DNA of 34,710 nucleotides from Knufia peltigerae (lineage: Eukaryota; Ascomycota; Eurotiomycetes; Chaetothyriales; Trichomeriaceae), in the NCBI GenBank assembly GCA_030247855.1, contig JAPDRN010000214.1, positions 1 through 34,710 on the forward strand, in the 5' to 3' direction. Every line of letters begins with the position of its first letter. Position 1 is the first letter of the stretch. This document shows positions 10,705 through 21,554 of this stretch, piece by piece. The notes under the pieces were generated by a model, which worked only from the letters and a program-made list of their open reading frames with translations, had not been told where the DNA came from and ran no database searches. The translations under genes were made by a program, and so were the position numbers.

Positions 10705-12004
10705 TCACCCATAGCACTTGACTTCAGGCACAAGCTTGGACCTGATGTCCTCGAGTCCGGCCATCGTCAGGTCCGGAAATCTCGGGTGCAGTCGTATCCT
10801 CTGCCACGCCTCGACGGGTGTGATTTCCCCGTCGAGACTCAGTCGATCCGAAAACTCGAGCAGCTTCTCCAACTCCACGGCGGGCACGTTCCATTTCGTC
10901 CCGTCAGGCAGCCCGGACCCTGAACCTCCGTCGGTCGGCTGTGACAGCGGAGGCGAGCACCGCATTATCGGACTCATCAACATCATCTCGTGCCCACTGC
11001 CATCAATGTCGGCGTTGTGTACCGCGTGATGTCCAAGGCACACGTATTCTAGCCCGAGCACGAAGTCGACGCCGGTCTGGGCTGTCCCGAGGTCCTGAGG
11101 ATGTGGGATTGCCGACGATAAATCTGCCATGTCCAATCCCCCTCCTGATGTGTACTGCTGCTGCCGATCGAAGGCCGTGTCAATACTGTCGCAGAGTCTC
11201 ATGTTAGCCAGCGCAGCCTGGTTCATAGTTGAAGAAGCCACGGTATGTAAGGAGTTGAGCGTGGAAGATATGTCGCCTTCTGGAAGCGAGCTAGCCCCGA
11301 CGGTGTACTGGGGAGCGTACGCGTACGCCTCAGGCAACTGGGCGCGAATGGTCTGTGTGTGATCGGGCAGGCCGACTAATTCGATGGCGGCTTGAGGACT
11401 CTTGATGAGCGGGTCTGATGCCAAATCCGGCGGCAAGATGAGGCTGTGATGTTTGATCAAATCTTTCAGTCGACGAATCGTGACCTTGTACGCTTGGATC
11501 TCGGCGTTATTCGTTGCGTCTTTCGTCCGTAACTTGGCGACTTCCGTCTCTAACATCTTGACGTAGGTTGCTTTGCGATCACGATGCGTTCTAGAATGTC
11601 AAAGTTAGTAAACAACTACTAAAGTATGCGTGCTGAAGGAGGGTCGGGATATGTCTATGTGTACGGACTACGCTAGAAAGATTTTGACCTTGAGCAGCTT
11701 CAGGGAGATATAGTCAGGAGGGTCGTGGGTGCTTACCTCTGTGCCCGCCTGACCTGCTCACGTCGTCGGGACCGGGCATCTTGAGTTGAACTGTCCTCGG
11801 AAACGGATGTCGTCGAAGGGCCTGCCTCTAGTACAGATGATTAGTCTACCGTAGTACACCTAACCAGATCACGCTCTCAAACTCGGGAAGGGCATGTCTG
11901 CGCCCTTGACCAATCTTTGGACAGTCTGGGAGCATCCTCATCTGGAACGTACCGGAAATCGGCTTCGAGGTCTTGGACAGCCATTCCGGTGATTTGCTGG
12001 CCAT
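10705..12004 (-). CDS. bZIP transcription factor, 3 exons
   Basis: Exons 12004-11953, 11827-11737 and 11590-10705 give 342 residues. Introns are 125 and 146 nt; intron 1 has a GACTAAT branch site, and intron 2 falls inside the basic region, which is intact only after splicing. The start at 12004 has a strong context (gtcgccATGg). The basic region spans residues 38-56 (RRREQVRRAQRTHRDRK), followed by a leucine-zipper segment from about 58 to 90. Compared with Yap/Pap1-type factors (QNRAAQR), the position of the invariant DNA-contacting Asn is Val43 here. The middle is Gln/Thr/Ser-rich. The C terminus (about 265-342) has the EITPVEAWQRIRLHPRFPD block, which looks like a conserved helical region. 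It may regulate the adjacent enzyme genes, but nothing in the sequence proves this. Confidence 0.85.
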
Positions 12005-13092
12005 GGCGACACTGGAGTAAAGTAGCGGGAAACGTTTGTAGCGGTAACCAGATCGAGATGGACTTCATGCGAGATGCGTCAATGATATGTCACCGACAGG
12101 AGTTGCTGCTTGATGCACCCAATTGTTGCGGCCTGTATGTGATAATGCAAGGCCTGCTTGAGCAGTTTAGGTTCAAGTCGATTATGGAAACATCGCTCCC
12201 TCCACCTCCAGGAAGGGCTAGGCTCGCAAAATGGATGGCTCGGCACTGTTTGTTCGATTGTTATATCAACTTTTGTGAATTCTTCAACAAATTTGTCGGA
12301 TGTGAAGTCAGTATATAAGTTCCATGAGATTTCCTAACCCAGGGGCAAAAAGCTGTATAGTGGCAACACTACATACCCACCGAGACCTTCGTGCAGTCAG
12401 TCCTTCGACGTCGTCCTTTTATTAAAGGGCCGGTCGACCTTCGCCGTCTAATTGGACAAAGAGACGGAAAATGCACTGCAAAGAGTAATGTCGGTTCGGT
12501 AGTACGTAAGCATTAAACCGCTTCAGCCTTATGGATCTTTATCGATGCTTTGTCAGGTGGAGATCTCGCTCAATCTGCGCTCATTGTGCGGGAGCTCAAA
12601 AGCCTCCGAGGCTCCGGGCACGGTATTTTCTTTGAAATGCTTATATAAATACGATGAACTCCACGTTTGCTGATACCCATCCGAGGGGGCCATTTCGCCT
12701 TGGGCGGGTTCATTTGAAGCAATCAACCAATGAGCCATGGGCATGGCACAAGAACGAGCACCTCAACTGAGTTCACCCCAGACAGGAAATTATGGATCAC
12801 CAAATACAGTGACTTCTTCAGAGAAACTCTCCACTACTCGTCTTCCCGACTTGTCAGTCACTCGAGTCAGACCTCCATTGCGGGCGGACATTAACCTATA
12901 AGGGTAATTGCTACTTCAATCTCATTGGCCTTGTGTTGTTTAAAGTGATCGATCTTGCCGGCAGGTGATATCGGTAACGTACTGTGTCACTTTACGTTCC
13001 TCGGGATCAATTGATTGTAGTGGCTGTCCTGTGGTCTGATGTTTGATTCTGGCACCAACGAACCTCCTGAAGTCGTTGGGCGGTAACACACA
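12005..13092. other. 1.1-kb intergenic stretch upstream of the bZIP gene
   Basis: This lies between the bZIP start and the F-box stop, both minus strand. A TATATAAAT-like block occurs near 12642-12651, which is 640 bases from the bZIP start and may mark a distant promoter and long leader. No credible coding frame or RNA gene was seen. Confidence 0.45.
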
Positions 13093-14547
13093 TTATATAC
13101 CGGCAACAAAATGCCAGCTTGTGTCGCTGAGGTTCTCCCACTCGGATACAGGGCTATGGTCGGCAGTCCAGCGAGGGAACGGACACTTTGACCCTCCATG
13201 AATATACTCCTGCACTTCCGACCGCAGACCATAGGAGGCATATGGTCCTTCAAACGAGGTTGCCTTAGAACAAATGTTGAAATCTTCCTCAGAGTGGCTA
13301 TGCCAGTGACCCATGTCCTGCTGGACGTGCCAAACACCCCAAAGCTCAACCTTGGGGAAACGACGCCAGGAGAGATAGTCGAGCAAGTCGAGCATGGATC
13401 CATTTTCCAATCGGCCGTCCTTCATCGTCAGGGACTCGAGGTTTCGACCATCGGCGAGAAATTTTTCGAGATCATTCCATTTGCACTCAAAACAAGATAG
13501 ACTTAGCACCCGCAGCCCGCTGAGCCACAACCGAGGACAGGGATCTAGGTTTGTTCCATCAAAAAGCTCAATTGAGTATTCTGCGGCATTACCAATAGGG
13601 AACTCAAGCCTCAGCGAATCGAGTTCCGACGTCTCTCCTAACAGTGTTTTCAATTTCAAGGCTGCAGTGTTTCTTCCATTCACATATATATCGTTGATCC
13701 CAGTCCGAGAAAGCCAATCGCTGTGAGGGAAAGCACTGATCTTGAGGTCAAGCCGTTTCACGTGCGAAAAGACTCGTGATAATACCTCTTTCCGGGCACT
13801 AACTGTAAGCAATTCATGAGGCATATCAATAGCTACGAGTTCATCCAGACCGAAATCCGACAAATTCGCGGCATCTAGGAAATTCATAAAGTGTTCGAGG
13901 CAGTGCCGTCGCCGGTTGGCGATGCGCAGACGGGGATCAGGATTGGATGGGCCCTGGCTCGCACACTCCTCTGGCCTGAAGTTCTCAAGGTCCTCGAGCT
14001 TGATTTGGGGCTCGTCCATAATCAGCTTGAAGGTCAAGCTAGGACAAGATTGTTTGAGGAGGTTGAGCGTCCGTGCCAGATCGTCCCTGACGGATGGTTC
14101 GGCAACCAAAGCAGCTTGTTGATCGAGATGCCACCTCAAGGCTTGGTATCGACTCGGGAAGTCGGGGGCGAATCGAGATTGAAGACCCTCGTGGAACAAA
14201 TGATACCCAGCACGCTTGTCCCCTGTGATGGCCCAGTTACGCGTCCACGCACGAAGTCCTTCCGTAGATATATCGGCCTGCCAGTATTTGTAGTCAGCAT
14301 ACTCAAGGGGTATGCCAGATTCGAATGAAAGACATTCCAGGCGAGATGCGATGGTTGTCTTGTATGCCAGTTGTCCGAATTGATGTAGGCGGCCTGGTTT
14401 TGGATAGAGTCGGAATTCGAAGTTGTTGAAAAGCTGCTTCTCAGCGATACCAGCAATGGCTTTGCACGTAAGACGAAAGTTCTGCAGAGATGTTTTGTCC
14501 AGGAATAAGCAGAAGTGGTCTATTAGCTCAATTGGAAGTTTATCCAT
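13093..14547 (-). CDS. F-box protein
   Basis: One exon, 484 residues. The N terminus (residues 1-40, LPIELIDHFCLFLDKTSLQNFRLTCKAIA) fits the F-box consensus that binds Skp1 in SCF ubiquitin ligases. The rest has scattered leucine-rich segments (for example LDLKISAFPH and LRVLSLSCFECKW), as in the large fungal F-box family with degenerate leucine-rich repeats that select a target. No WD40 or other named domain is visible. The target is unknown. Such genes are often lineage-specific and fast-evolving in Pezizomycotina. Divergent from the FAM210-like gene. Confidence 0.8.
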   Translation of the reverse strand: MDKLPIELIDHFCLFLDKTSLQNFRLTCKAIAGIAEKQLFNNFEFRLYPKPGRLHQFGQLAYKTTIASRLECLSFESGIPLEYADYKYWQADISTEGLRAWTRNWAITGDKRAGYHLFHEGLQSRFAPDFPSRYQALRWHLDQQAALVAEPSVRDDLARTLNLLKQSCPSLTFKLIMDEPQIKLEDLENFRPEECASQGPSNPDPRLRIANRRRHCLEHFMNFLDAANLSDFGLDELVAIDMPHELLTVSARKEVLSRVFSHVKRLDLKISAFPHSDWLSRTGINDIYVNGRNTAALKLKTLLGETSELDSLRLEFPIGNAAEYSIELFDGTNLDPCPRLWLSGLRVLSLSCFECKWNDLEKFLADGRNLESLTMKDGRLENGSMLDLLDYLSWRRFPKVELWGVWHVQQDMGHWHSHSEEDFNICSKATSFEGPYASYGLRSEVQEYIHGGSKCPFPRWTADHSPVSEWENLSDTSWHFVAGI

Positions 14548-15233
14548 GGCGTCCTGTCTAGTTTAAGAGTGTTCAAAGCAGTGCAGTGTAAAGTCGTGGC
14601 GATTTCCAGCTGCAAATACCACGGGGAGGGGGTCTTTCCAGTCGACCAGCAGTCCGCAGCTTTCGAGTCAGCCTGATGCCACAGGTAGGCCAGAGGTATA
14701 GAGACAGCGGTAGAGAAGAGAGGAACAATGCCCTCTCGAAGGCCGCTAGGGTACCTATTTTGGTGTATCTTGACTCATCGATAACCCGGGTCCTGCATGA
14801 TATCGGACAAGGAAGTAGCTTCGTATCGCTACTCAACAACCTTGCATTCTCTCAACGACTCTAATTTCGCCGCTATGTTCGTACAAGAATCAAATATCAG
14901 GCTAATAGCAGTTACCAAATCATCGAGTAGGGGAAGGTTGATGAGTGGTTCCTTGAGTACGGAGTAAATAACACTCCCATCTTGTCACACATAGACGTAT
15001 GGAGGAGCATGGAGTTCTCTGTACTCCGTAGATAAGTGAGTAATTTCCACCTGGCGAGCCTTACAGCCCTGCGGAGTTGCGCAGCCATAATTCCATCTCT
15101 TGCCCACAACATCTCTCGCAGGTGGCCTAAAGCTTTCTGTGTTGCTAAATCTAGGTAGTTCGCAACCACAAGATGTTAGTATGTGGTGATTTGACCAAGT
15201 GCCAAATACTTCCATGATTTGATTGGGTTGGGA
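14548..15233. other. Divergent promoter region between the F-box and FAM210-like genes
   Basis: 686 bases with no supported gene. It contains two copies of TACTCCGTA in opposite orientations, 56 bases apart, near 14958 and 15022. No TATA box stands out for either gene. Confidence 0.5.
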
Positions 15234-15887
15234 ATGTTTCGATCCATTCCTAGAGCTGTTCGCAGCACGAGAAATTCCTTCCCTACCCAACGATGGGTAT
15301 CTCAAGGCAAGACAAATGCTCCTCGGCCTACTCCTCCGTCGTCCGATGAACAAGCCGCCCTGAGAGGCCGTTTCGACCGGTTCATAGATCGCACACCACG
15401 ATTCCTCCGACCCAGCCTCAACAGACTACGGCATGCCCCAGTCTCTCACGTCGCAGCCTTCATCATCTTGCATGAGGTTACGGCAATTATTCCTCTCTTC
15501 GGGCTCGCGGGAGCTTTCCACTACTGGCAATGGCTACCGCCATATTTTGCAGAAGGAGCGTGGGTCGTTGACGGCGTGGAGAGATTTGGAAGGTATTTTC
15601 GAAAGAAAGGCTGGATCAGTGAAAAGGAAGAAAAGCAGGTGGAGGAACAGACCAAAGAAGGTCAGGCTACACAGTTCGAGAAGAACAAGAGCATATCGAA
15701 ATGGTTCGGACGAGGAGAAAGTGCTACGAGATGGGTTGTCGAGTTTGCCACTGCCTATGCTATGGTAAAAGTTCTGTTGCCCGTTCGCATATTTGTGAGC
15801 GTATGGGGCGCTCCATGGTTTGCCAGGCTTGCGGTTATTCCTCTTGGAATTGCTGCAAGATCCTTTTTCCGTAGGACGAAGCCATAA
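15234..15887 (+). CDS. FAM210/DUF1279 mitochondrial membrane protein
   Basis: One exon, 217 residues from the ATG at 15234. The first 35 residues are Arg/Ser-rich and free of acidic residues (MFRSIPRAVRSTRNSF onward), a typical mitochondrial presequence. A first hydrophobic segment spans about residues 68-100 (HVAAFIILHEVTAIIPLFGL). A charged, probably coiled-coil stretch covers about 125-160 (KEEKQVEEQ). A second hydrophobic region lies from about 168 to 210. The HEVTAIIPLF block and the two-part membrane pattern are characteristic of the DUF1279 domain of human FAM210A and FAM210B, inner-membrane proteins linked to mitochondrial translation and metabolism. The exact role in fungi is not known to me. 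Confidence 0.85.
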   Translation: MFRSIPRAVRSTRNSFPTQRWVSQGKTNAPRPTPPSSDEQAALRGRFDRFIDRTPRFLRPSLNRLRHAPVSHVAAFIILHEVTAIIPLFGLAGAFHYWQWLPPYFAEGAWVVDGVERFGRYFRKKGWISEKEEKQVEEQTKEGQATQFEKNKSISKWFGRGESATRWVVEFATAYAMVKVLLPVRIFVSVWGAPWFARLAVIPLGIAARSFFRRTKP

Positions 15888-16103
15888 AGAAATCCTCCTG
15901 CATCCCTGGAACGTTATGTTGAAGCTTATGTCACAGTAGGCCAAAGAGAAGAGCAAAGACAAATGGTTCAGGTCATCATCATTTTTCAATCATTTTGTAC
16001 TCTATCATCTCCTGTATTGGTGATAGCTGGTGTTCCGGACAGATCCAAACGACATTCTTCGTCACGGGGGTCACGTCATGCCACCATGGCTATCGCAGAC
16101 GGC

Positions 16104-16835
16104 TTATGCCTTCTCGTAGATCCAGTCGAATTGGGCGGACTTCCAGCTCTGGACCTCTTCTGGCTTAAACCACAAAGCAATCTCCTTCTTTGCGCTCTCA
16201 ACACCGTCAGAGCCGTGGCAGACGTTACGGCCAACATCAATGGCGTAATCACCGCGGATAGTGCCTGGGGCGGATTGGAGAGGGTTGGTGGCACCGAGAA
16301 TGGCTGGCAAGGTCAGTCTTGATCAGTCTCCAGTATAGTGGAATGCACTCACAGCGGCCGGTCTTGCAAGCGTCACGTCCTTCCCAAACCATGGCAACGA
16401 TTGGTCCGCTCAGCATGTCTGTCTCTGTCAGCGACGATATCAATTAACACTTGATGCCGACATACAGGTGACGAGGCCCTTGAAGAACGGCTTCGATGAG
16501 AGATCCTCGTAGTGCTTCTCAAGGTGCTCCTTGGATGGGGAGACCATCTTCAGGGCAACCAGCTTGTAGCTACACCGCCTTGGTCAGAAATGTATTCCTC
16601 TCTCTTCTCAGACTATGGGCTTCTCACCCTCGCTTCTCGAAACGGCAGATAATGTCTCCAACAAGTCCTCGCTGTTAAGCAGTTAGAACATCAAGTCGAC
16701 ATGAGTTGATAGAGGTTTGTTTGGCATAGCCTGCATACTTGGACGCCATCTGGCTTGACGGCAATGAAACTGGTCAAGAGTCAGTGGATTTCTTGCAGAA
16801 AATATAGACAATGCTCACGTTTGTTCGGTAGACAT
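16104..16835 (-). CDS. NDK1: Nucleoside diphosphate kinase, 6 exons
   Basis: Exons 16835-16819, 16769-16739, 16671-16628, 16569-16466, 16418-16353 and 16303-16104 give 153 residues, the standard NDK length. The five introns are short (47-67 nt) and all join in phase; the first exon has only 17 nt. The enzyme moves the gamma-phosphate of ATP to other nucleoside diphosphates through a phospho-histidine. Seen: TFIAVKPDGVQRG at the N terminus, the NVCHGSDG active site with His117, and the usual C-terminal WIYE. It is cytosolic and essential for nucleotide balance in most fungi. It shares a 342-base divergent promoter with glucosidase II alpha. Confidence 0.97.
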
Positions 16836-17177
16836 CTTGAGATGGTTTTGAATTGTTGGAAGGCTGTTATGAGTTCGATTTATGAAGATGTTGGCAAGAA
16901 GAAAAGAAACTGTTGCAGTCAATGGAGAGGGCAAATATTTTGAAGGGCAGCTTTTTAGTGGGGAGCGAGGGGCATCACCATCACTGTTGTCCACGCCAAT
17001 GATGCAGGGGTCCGCCTAATCCTCGTCCGCCAATGGCAGACTCCAGGGTCAAACTGCGCCGTGCACTGTACCGCATGTGTCTGATTCCACATCGGTCACC
17101 AAAGAGGACACATTGGTTTCCCAGACAGTTACTACCATTGACGAGAGCAGGGCTTTTGGAAACACTCTGTCAAAGCC
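16836..17177. promoter_or_regulatory. Divergent promoter of NDK1 and glucosidase II alpha, with two CCAAT boxes
   Basis: 342 bases separate the two start codons. Two CCAAT pentamers in CGCCAATG context lie at 16996-17000 and 17030-17034 on the plus strand, spaced 34 bases apart. CCAAT is the core bound by the fungal HAP (CBF) complex. Binding is inferred from the motif only. Confidence 0.5.
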
Positions 17178-20170
17178 ATGGCTCGTTCTTCGAGGAGATT
17201 GTCAGATTGGACGTTCTCCTCCATAACAGTTGTCATTTTACTCTTGCTCGCTTCGTGTACAGGCAAGTATGACATGTGCATGCGAGAGAAAGATACTGAC
17301 ATTGTGCAGTAGCGGTCAAACACCATGATTTCAAAAGGTGTGAGCAGTCCGGTTTCTGCAAAAGGAATCGGGAACTTGCAGATTCCATGACCGAGAAAGG
17401 CGGGCCTGATTCCTCTCCTTACCACTTGGACAGTGCATCGATCAAGTTCAAGGACGGCCAACTAGACGGTTCGATTGTCAAGACGTTGCATGACAACGAA
17501 GCAGTTAAGCTTCCCTTAACTATCACTTTTCTTGAGCGAGGAAACGTGCGAGTCACAATCGACGAAGAGAAGAGGAAGAAGGGAGAGACCGAGCTGAGAC
17601 ACGGCAGCGTGGCCCGGAAGGAAAGATACAACGAAGCTGGAGCATGGGCACTGACTGGAGCTGGCCTTCAGTCTCAGAAATCCTCCTCATTGAGAAAAGT
17701 ATCCAAGGATCTGAGCGAGGTGACCTGGGGTCCAGAAGGCCGTTTCAAAGCAACTATTCGTCATGCCCCCTTTGGTATGGAATTCTGGTCCGGAGACGAG
17801 AAGCACGTCGTACTCAATGGGCGTGGATTCATGAACCTAGAGCATTGGCGTCCCAAGGTTGACAAGCCTGTGGCCGATGAAAATGCAACTGCAGAAACTG
17901 CGGCTGCACCATCTGAGGATGAAAGCACTTGGTGGGAAGAGAGCTTTGGTGGCAACACAGATTCTAAACCCAAAGGGCCCGAGAGTGTAGCCATGGACAT
18001 CACATTCCCCGGATATGGCCACGTTTTTGGACTCGCAGAACACGCTGGACCGTTGTCTTTGAAACAAACACGTGGCGGAGACGGCAATTATGACCAACCG
18101 TACCGCATGTACAACAGTGACATCTTCGAGTATGAGCTTGATAGTCCGATGACACTTTACGGCTCTATCCCGTTCCTGCAAGCTCACAAGAAGGACTCCA
18201 CCGTGGGTGTTTTCTGGCTGAATGCTGCTGAAACATGGGTCGACATCACGAAATCATCTCATGGCGGGAATCCTCTAACTCTCGGGCTGAGCGGTGGTGT
18301 CGTCGACACTCAAACCCATTGGATGTCAGAGAGCGGTCTTTTGGATGTTTTCGTCATGCTCGGCCCAACTCCTCAAGAGCTCTCAAAGTCTTACGGCGAG
18401 TTGACTGGTTACACGCAGCTCCCGGCTTCTTTTTCACTAGGTTACCATCAATGCCGATGGAACTATGTGAGCGATGAGGATGTCAAGGACGTGGACCGGA
18501 AGTTTGACAAGCACAATATTCCGTACGATGTCATCTGGCTCGACATTGAATATACCGATGACAAGCAATACTTTACGTGGGATCCTCATACTTTCCCTGA
18601 TCCGATATCCATGGAAAAGCAATTGGATGAAACTGAGCGCAAGCTTGTGGTTATCATTGACCCGCATATCAAGAACAAGGGTGGTTACACAGTCGATGAA
18701 GAACTCAAGAGCAAGGGACTAGCGGTGAAAAACAAAGAAAACAACATTTTCGAAGGTTGGTGCTGGCCTGGCAGCTCGCACTGGATTGATGCATTCAACC
18801 CTGCGGCCAGAGCGTGGTGGAAAACTCTATTCACCTATGACCGGTTCAAGGGGACGATGAACAATGTCTGGTTGTGGAACGATATGAACGAACCATCGGT
18901 GTTTAATGGGCCTGAAATCACGATGCCACGGGACAACATTCACTATGGAAACTGGGAGCATCGCGATGTACACAACATCAACGGCATGACCTTCCACAAT
19001 GCCACTTACCATGCACTGCTTGAACGCAAGAAGGGGGAAGTCCTGCGGCCTTTTATCTTGACTAGGTCATTTTATGCTGGATCACAACGATCGTCGGCAA
19101 TGTGGACCGGAGATAACCAAGCGAATTGGGACCACCTTGCAGTCTCTATTCCGATGATACTGAACCAGGGAGTCAGTGGCTATCCATTCGCTGGTGCTGA
19201 TGTGGGTGGCTTCTTCGGTAATCCCAGTAAAGAGCTACAGACACGATGGTACCAGGCTGGTGTATTCTACCCCTTCATGCGTGGGCATGCGCATATCGAT
19301 ACACGCAGGCGCGAGCCTTATCTTTTAGGTGAGCCGTATACCGGTATAATGGCACAGGCTATTCGACTGCGATATGCATTGTTCCCTGCTTGGTATACGG
19401 CCTTTCACGAAGCTTCAACAGATGGTTACCCAATAGTCCGTGCGCAATACTATGTTCATCCCGAAGATGAGAAGGGGTTTGCGATAGATGATCAGTTCTA
19501 TCTTGGGTCTACCGGGTTGTTGGCAAAACCGGTGACTACTGAAGGCGCCGAAAGTGTCGACATCTATCTCGCGGGTTCTGAAAACTACTACGATTACTTC
19601 GACTACACCATATACACCGGAGGCTCAAAGTCACATAGGATCCATGCACCCCTAGACAAAATTCCTCTGCTCATGCAAGGTGGACACATCATTCCGCGAA
19701 AAGACAGGCCTCGAAAGAGTTCTGGTCTCATGAGATGGGATCCATACAGCCTTGTGGTTGTGCTGGATAGCAACACTCAAGCCACAGGAAGTCTCTACGT
19801 TGACGATGGCGAAACGTTCGACTATGAGCAAGGGGCATTCATCCATCGAAAATTTGTTTTCGCCGATGGTGAATTGAGCAGCACCAACCTGGGCACCAAG
19901 GGATCCAAGACCGCACAATATCTGAAAGCCATGAAAGATGTGACCGTGGAAAAGATCATTGTGGTGAATGCGCCAGCCTCGTGGTCAGACGTCAACGAGG
20001 TGTCCGTCACAGGAGAAGGCATCAAAGGCACTGCTTCGGCGGAACTGATTTACCATGCCGCAGCCGGAGATAAAGCTGCATGGGCAGTGATTAGGAACCC
20101 TAGAACGAGCATTGGGGCGGATTGGACTGTTTCTCTACCGAAGACGGCTGATGCTAAATCGGAACTTTAG
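17178..20170 (+). CDS. ROT2: Glucosidase II alpha subunit (GH31), 2 exons
   Basis: Exons 17178-17262 and 17310-20170 give 981 residues. The 47-nt intron starts with GC (ACAG/GCAAGT) and ends TGCAG with a TACTGAC branch. Only this donor keeps the phase and yields the family motif VAVKHHDFKRC. The enzyme trims the two inner alpha-1,3-glucoses from N-glycans in the ER and drives the calnexin quality-control cycle, in complex with a beta subunit that is not in this window. Seen: signal peptide in residues 1-28 (hydrophobic VVILLLLAS), QSGFCKRNR, the GH31 nucleophile block WNDMNEPSVFN with Asp553, and the acid/base block MWTGDNQANWDH with Asp630. The protein has no HDEL, as expected for an alpha subunit held in the ER by its partner. 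Confidence 0.96.
17263..17309 (+). other. GC-AG intron in glucosidase II alpha
   Basis: A 47-nt intron with donor AG/GCAAGT, branch TACTGAC and acceptor GTGCAG. The nearby GT donor (GTATGA) would leave the wrong phase. Apart from the second base, the donor matches the U1 consensus perfectly, as GC donors usually do. Confidence 0.85.
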
Positions 20171-20583
20171 GCTTGTAAATTAGGACAGGTCGGGAAAAGT
20201 ATTGCAATTTTTGCAGGTTGATACCTAGATAGCTGCAATGAGATACGGATAGACCAGTGCCCCCCGTTCGAAGAGTGCATCATATTGACGATTACATTGA
20301 AAGATGTGGACTCCAGACGCGCCGTACGATCTCCACCAATTACACAGTTGGCGGATGGCTTTATGCGCTTTTCCTGTTCCTGGTGAGATCCTCAACACCA
20401 TTTCCAGGATCTTTCGGTGTCGCAATCTAAAGGGACTTGCTGACTGCGCTTGTTCTCCCAGATTTTTACGCGATGGCTTCTCAAGCTTGTTCTTCCCGAC
20501 AAGCCTGAGCGACACATATCAGGCTTGAAGCTTTTTTGTTTCATTTTCACCCCGCTCCCTAGGCCTGTTCATTCAGGGCCATA
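20171..20583. other. Intergenic stretch between glucosidase II alpha and the PQ-loop gene
   Basis: 413 bases between two tandem plus-strand genes. It must hold the 3' end of the first and the promoter of the second. A pyrimidine-rich tract near 20530-20570 precedes the second gene, as is common in fungal promoters. No gene is seen. Confidence 0.5.
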
Positions 20584-21554
20584 ATGCTCGGATTCCTGTC
20601 TCTTATCGTCGACTATTTTGCACCTGTCTTGTAAGTGGGAGTTCGGCTGCCCAGGGAACGTTTTGAATGACAAACTAACAACATTCAATAGCCTCATCTT
20701 GTCCCCGATCACCTCTTATGCCGACCAGATAGCCTCGATCCATCGCAAGAAAACCAGCGATGGATTCTCCCTCGATATCCCCCTGATCATGCTTGTTGCA
20801 TCGATCCTAAAGTGAGCCACGTTCCTCGCTCCTGAGAAAAGAGAGGTCGAAGTTCTGACAAGGTTCCAAGAGTCTTCTACTGGTTTGGAGCATACTATGA
20901 CAAATCGCTCTTGGCCCAGGCCTCTTTGATGATTGCGGTCCAAATCATCCTCTTAAAGGTTGCTCTTGACAACAGAGCCCCTGATGGATTGCAGCACACG
21001 CCCTTCCACGGCTACACGGCTGAGAACGGCCTACGAGACTTGATGGAAGGACGACGCCCCTATGGGTTCTGGCAATGGAGCAGTGCAAAGCCGTGAGTTG
21101 TTCAACCAGGATTGAAACTAGCCTGAGCGATGAATTGACCCACGACAGTTATTTTCAATTCCTCGGATACTTCACGGGATTCCTTTTGGCTGTCCATGTC
21201 TTGCTCCCCTTTGTGTCCGGATCTCCTGCATACATTGCCTTCTTAGGCTATTTCGGACTGGCGGTGGAGGCAATACTCCCAATTCCACAGATTGTAAAGA
21301 ACCACAAGGCAAGATCCTGCAAAGGGTTTCGACTTTCTGTCATCGCCAACTGGCTCGCCGGCGATGCCATGAAAATGAGCTATTTCTTTCTCAGCAGCCA
21401 GTACGTTCCCTGGCCATTCCGACTGTGTGGAATGTTTCAAGCTTGCTGCGATAGCTATCTCGGACTGCAGTTCTACATGTATGGGGAAGGCCCAAGCGGA
21501 ACTGACATCCCCATGACTTCTACGAGTGGTAGTAAGCCGGGTCTCTTTGGCTAA
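20584..21554 (+). CDS. PQ-loop repeat membrane protein (SLC66A2/PQLC1-like), 4 exons
   Basis: Exons 20584-20630, 20692-20811, 20871-21092 and 21149-21554 give 264 residues. Introns of 61, 59 and 56 nt all join with two bases carried over. Two PQ-loop units are visible: SPITSYADQIASIHRKKTS in the N-terminal half and PIPQIVKNHKARSCKGF in the C-terminal half, each ahead of a hydrophobic helix, with about seven membrane segments in total. The closest known families are human PQLC1 (SLC66A2) and the yeast protein Any1 (YMR010W), which affects phospholipid asymmetry in Golgi and endosomal membranes. A similar place and role is inference. The acceptor of intron 2 at 20870 is preferred because it restores ILKVFYWFGAYY; an AG nine bases upstream would add three residues. 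Confidence 0.88.

Noticed and set aside
12165..12182. GGTTCAAGTC, similar to a tRNA B box
   Set aside because: No matching A box or cloverleaf could be formed around it.
11917..12318. 133-codon plus-strand frame over the bZIP first exon
   Set aside because: It is antisense to a well-supported exon and its splice site, and has no family features.
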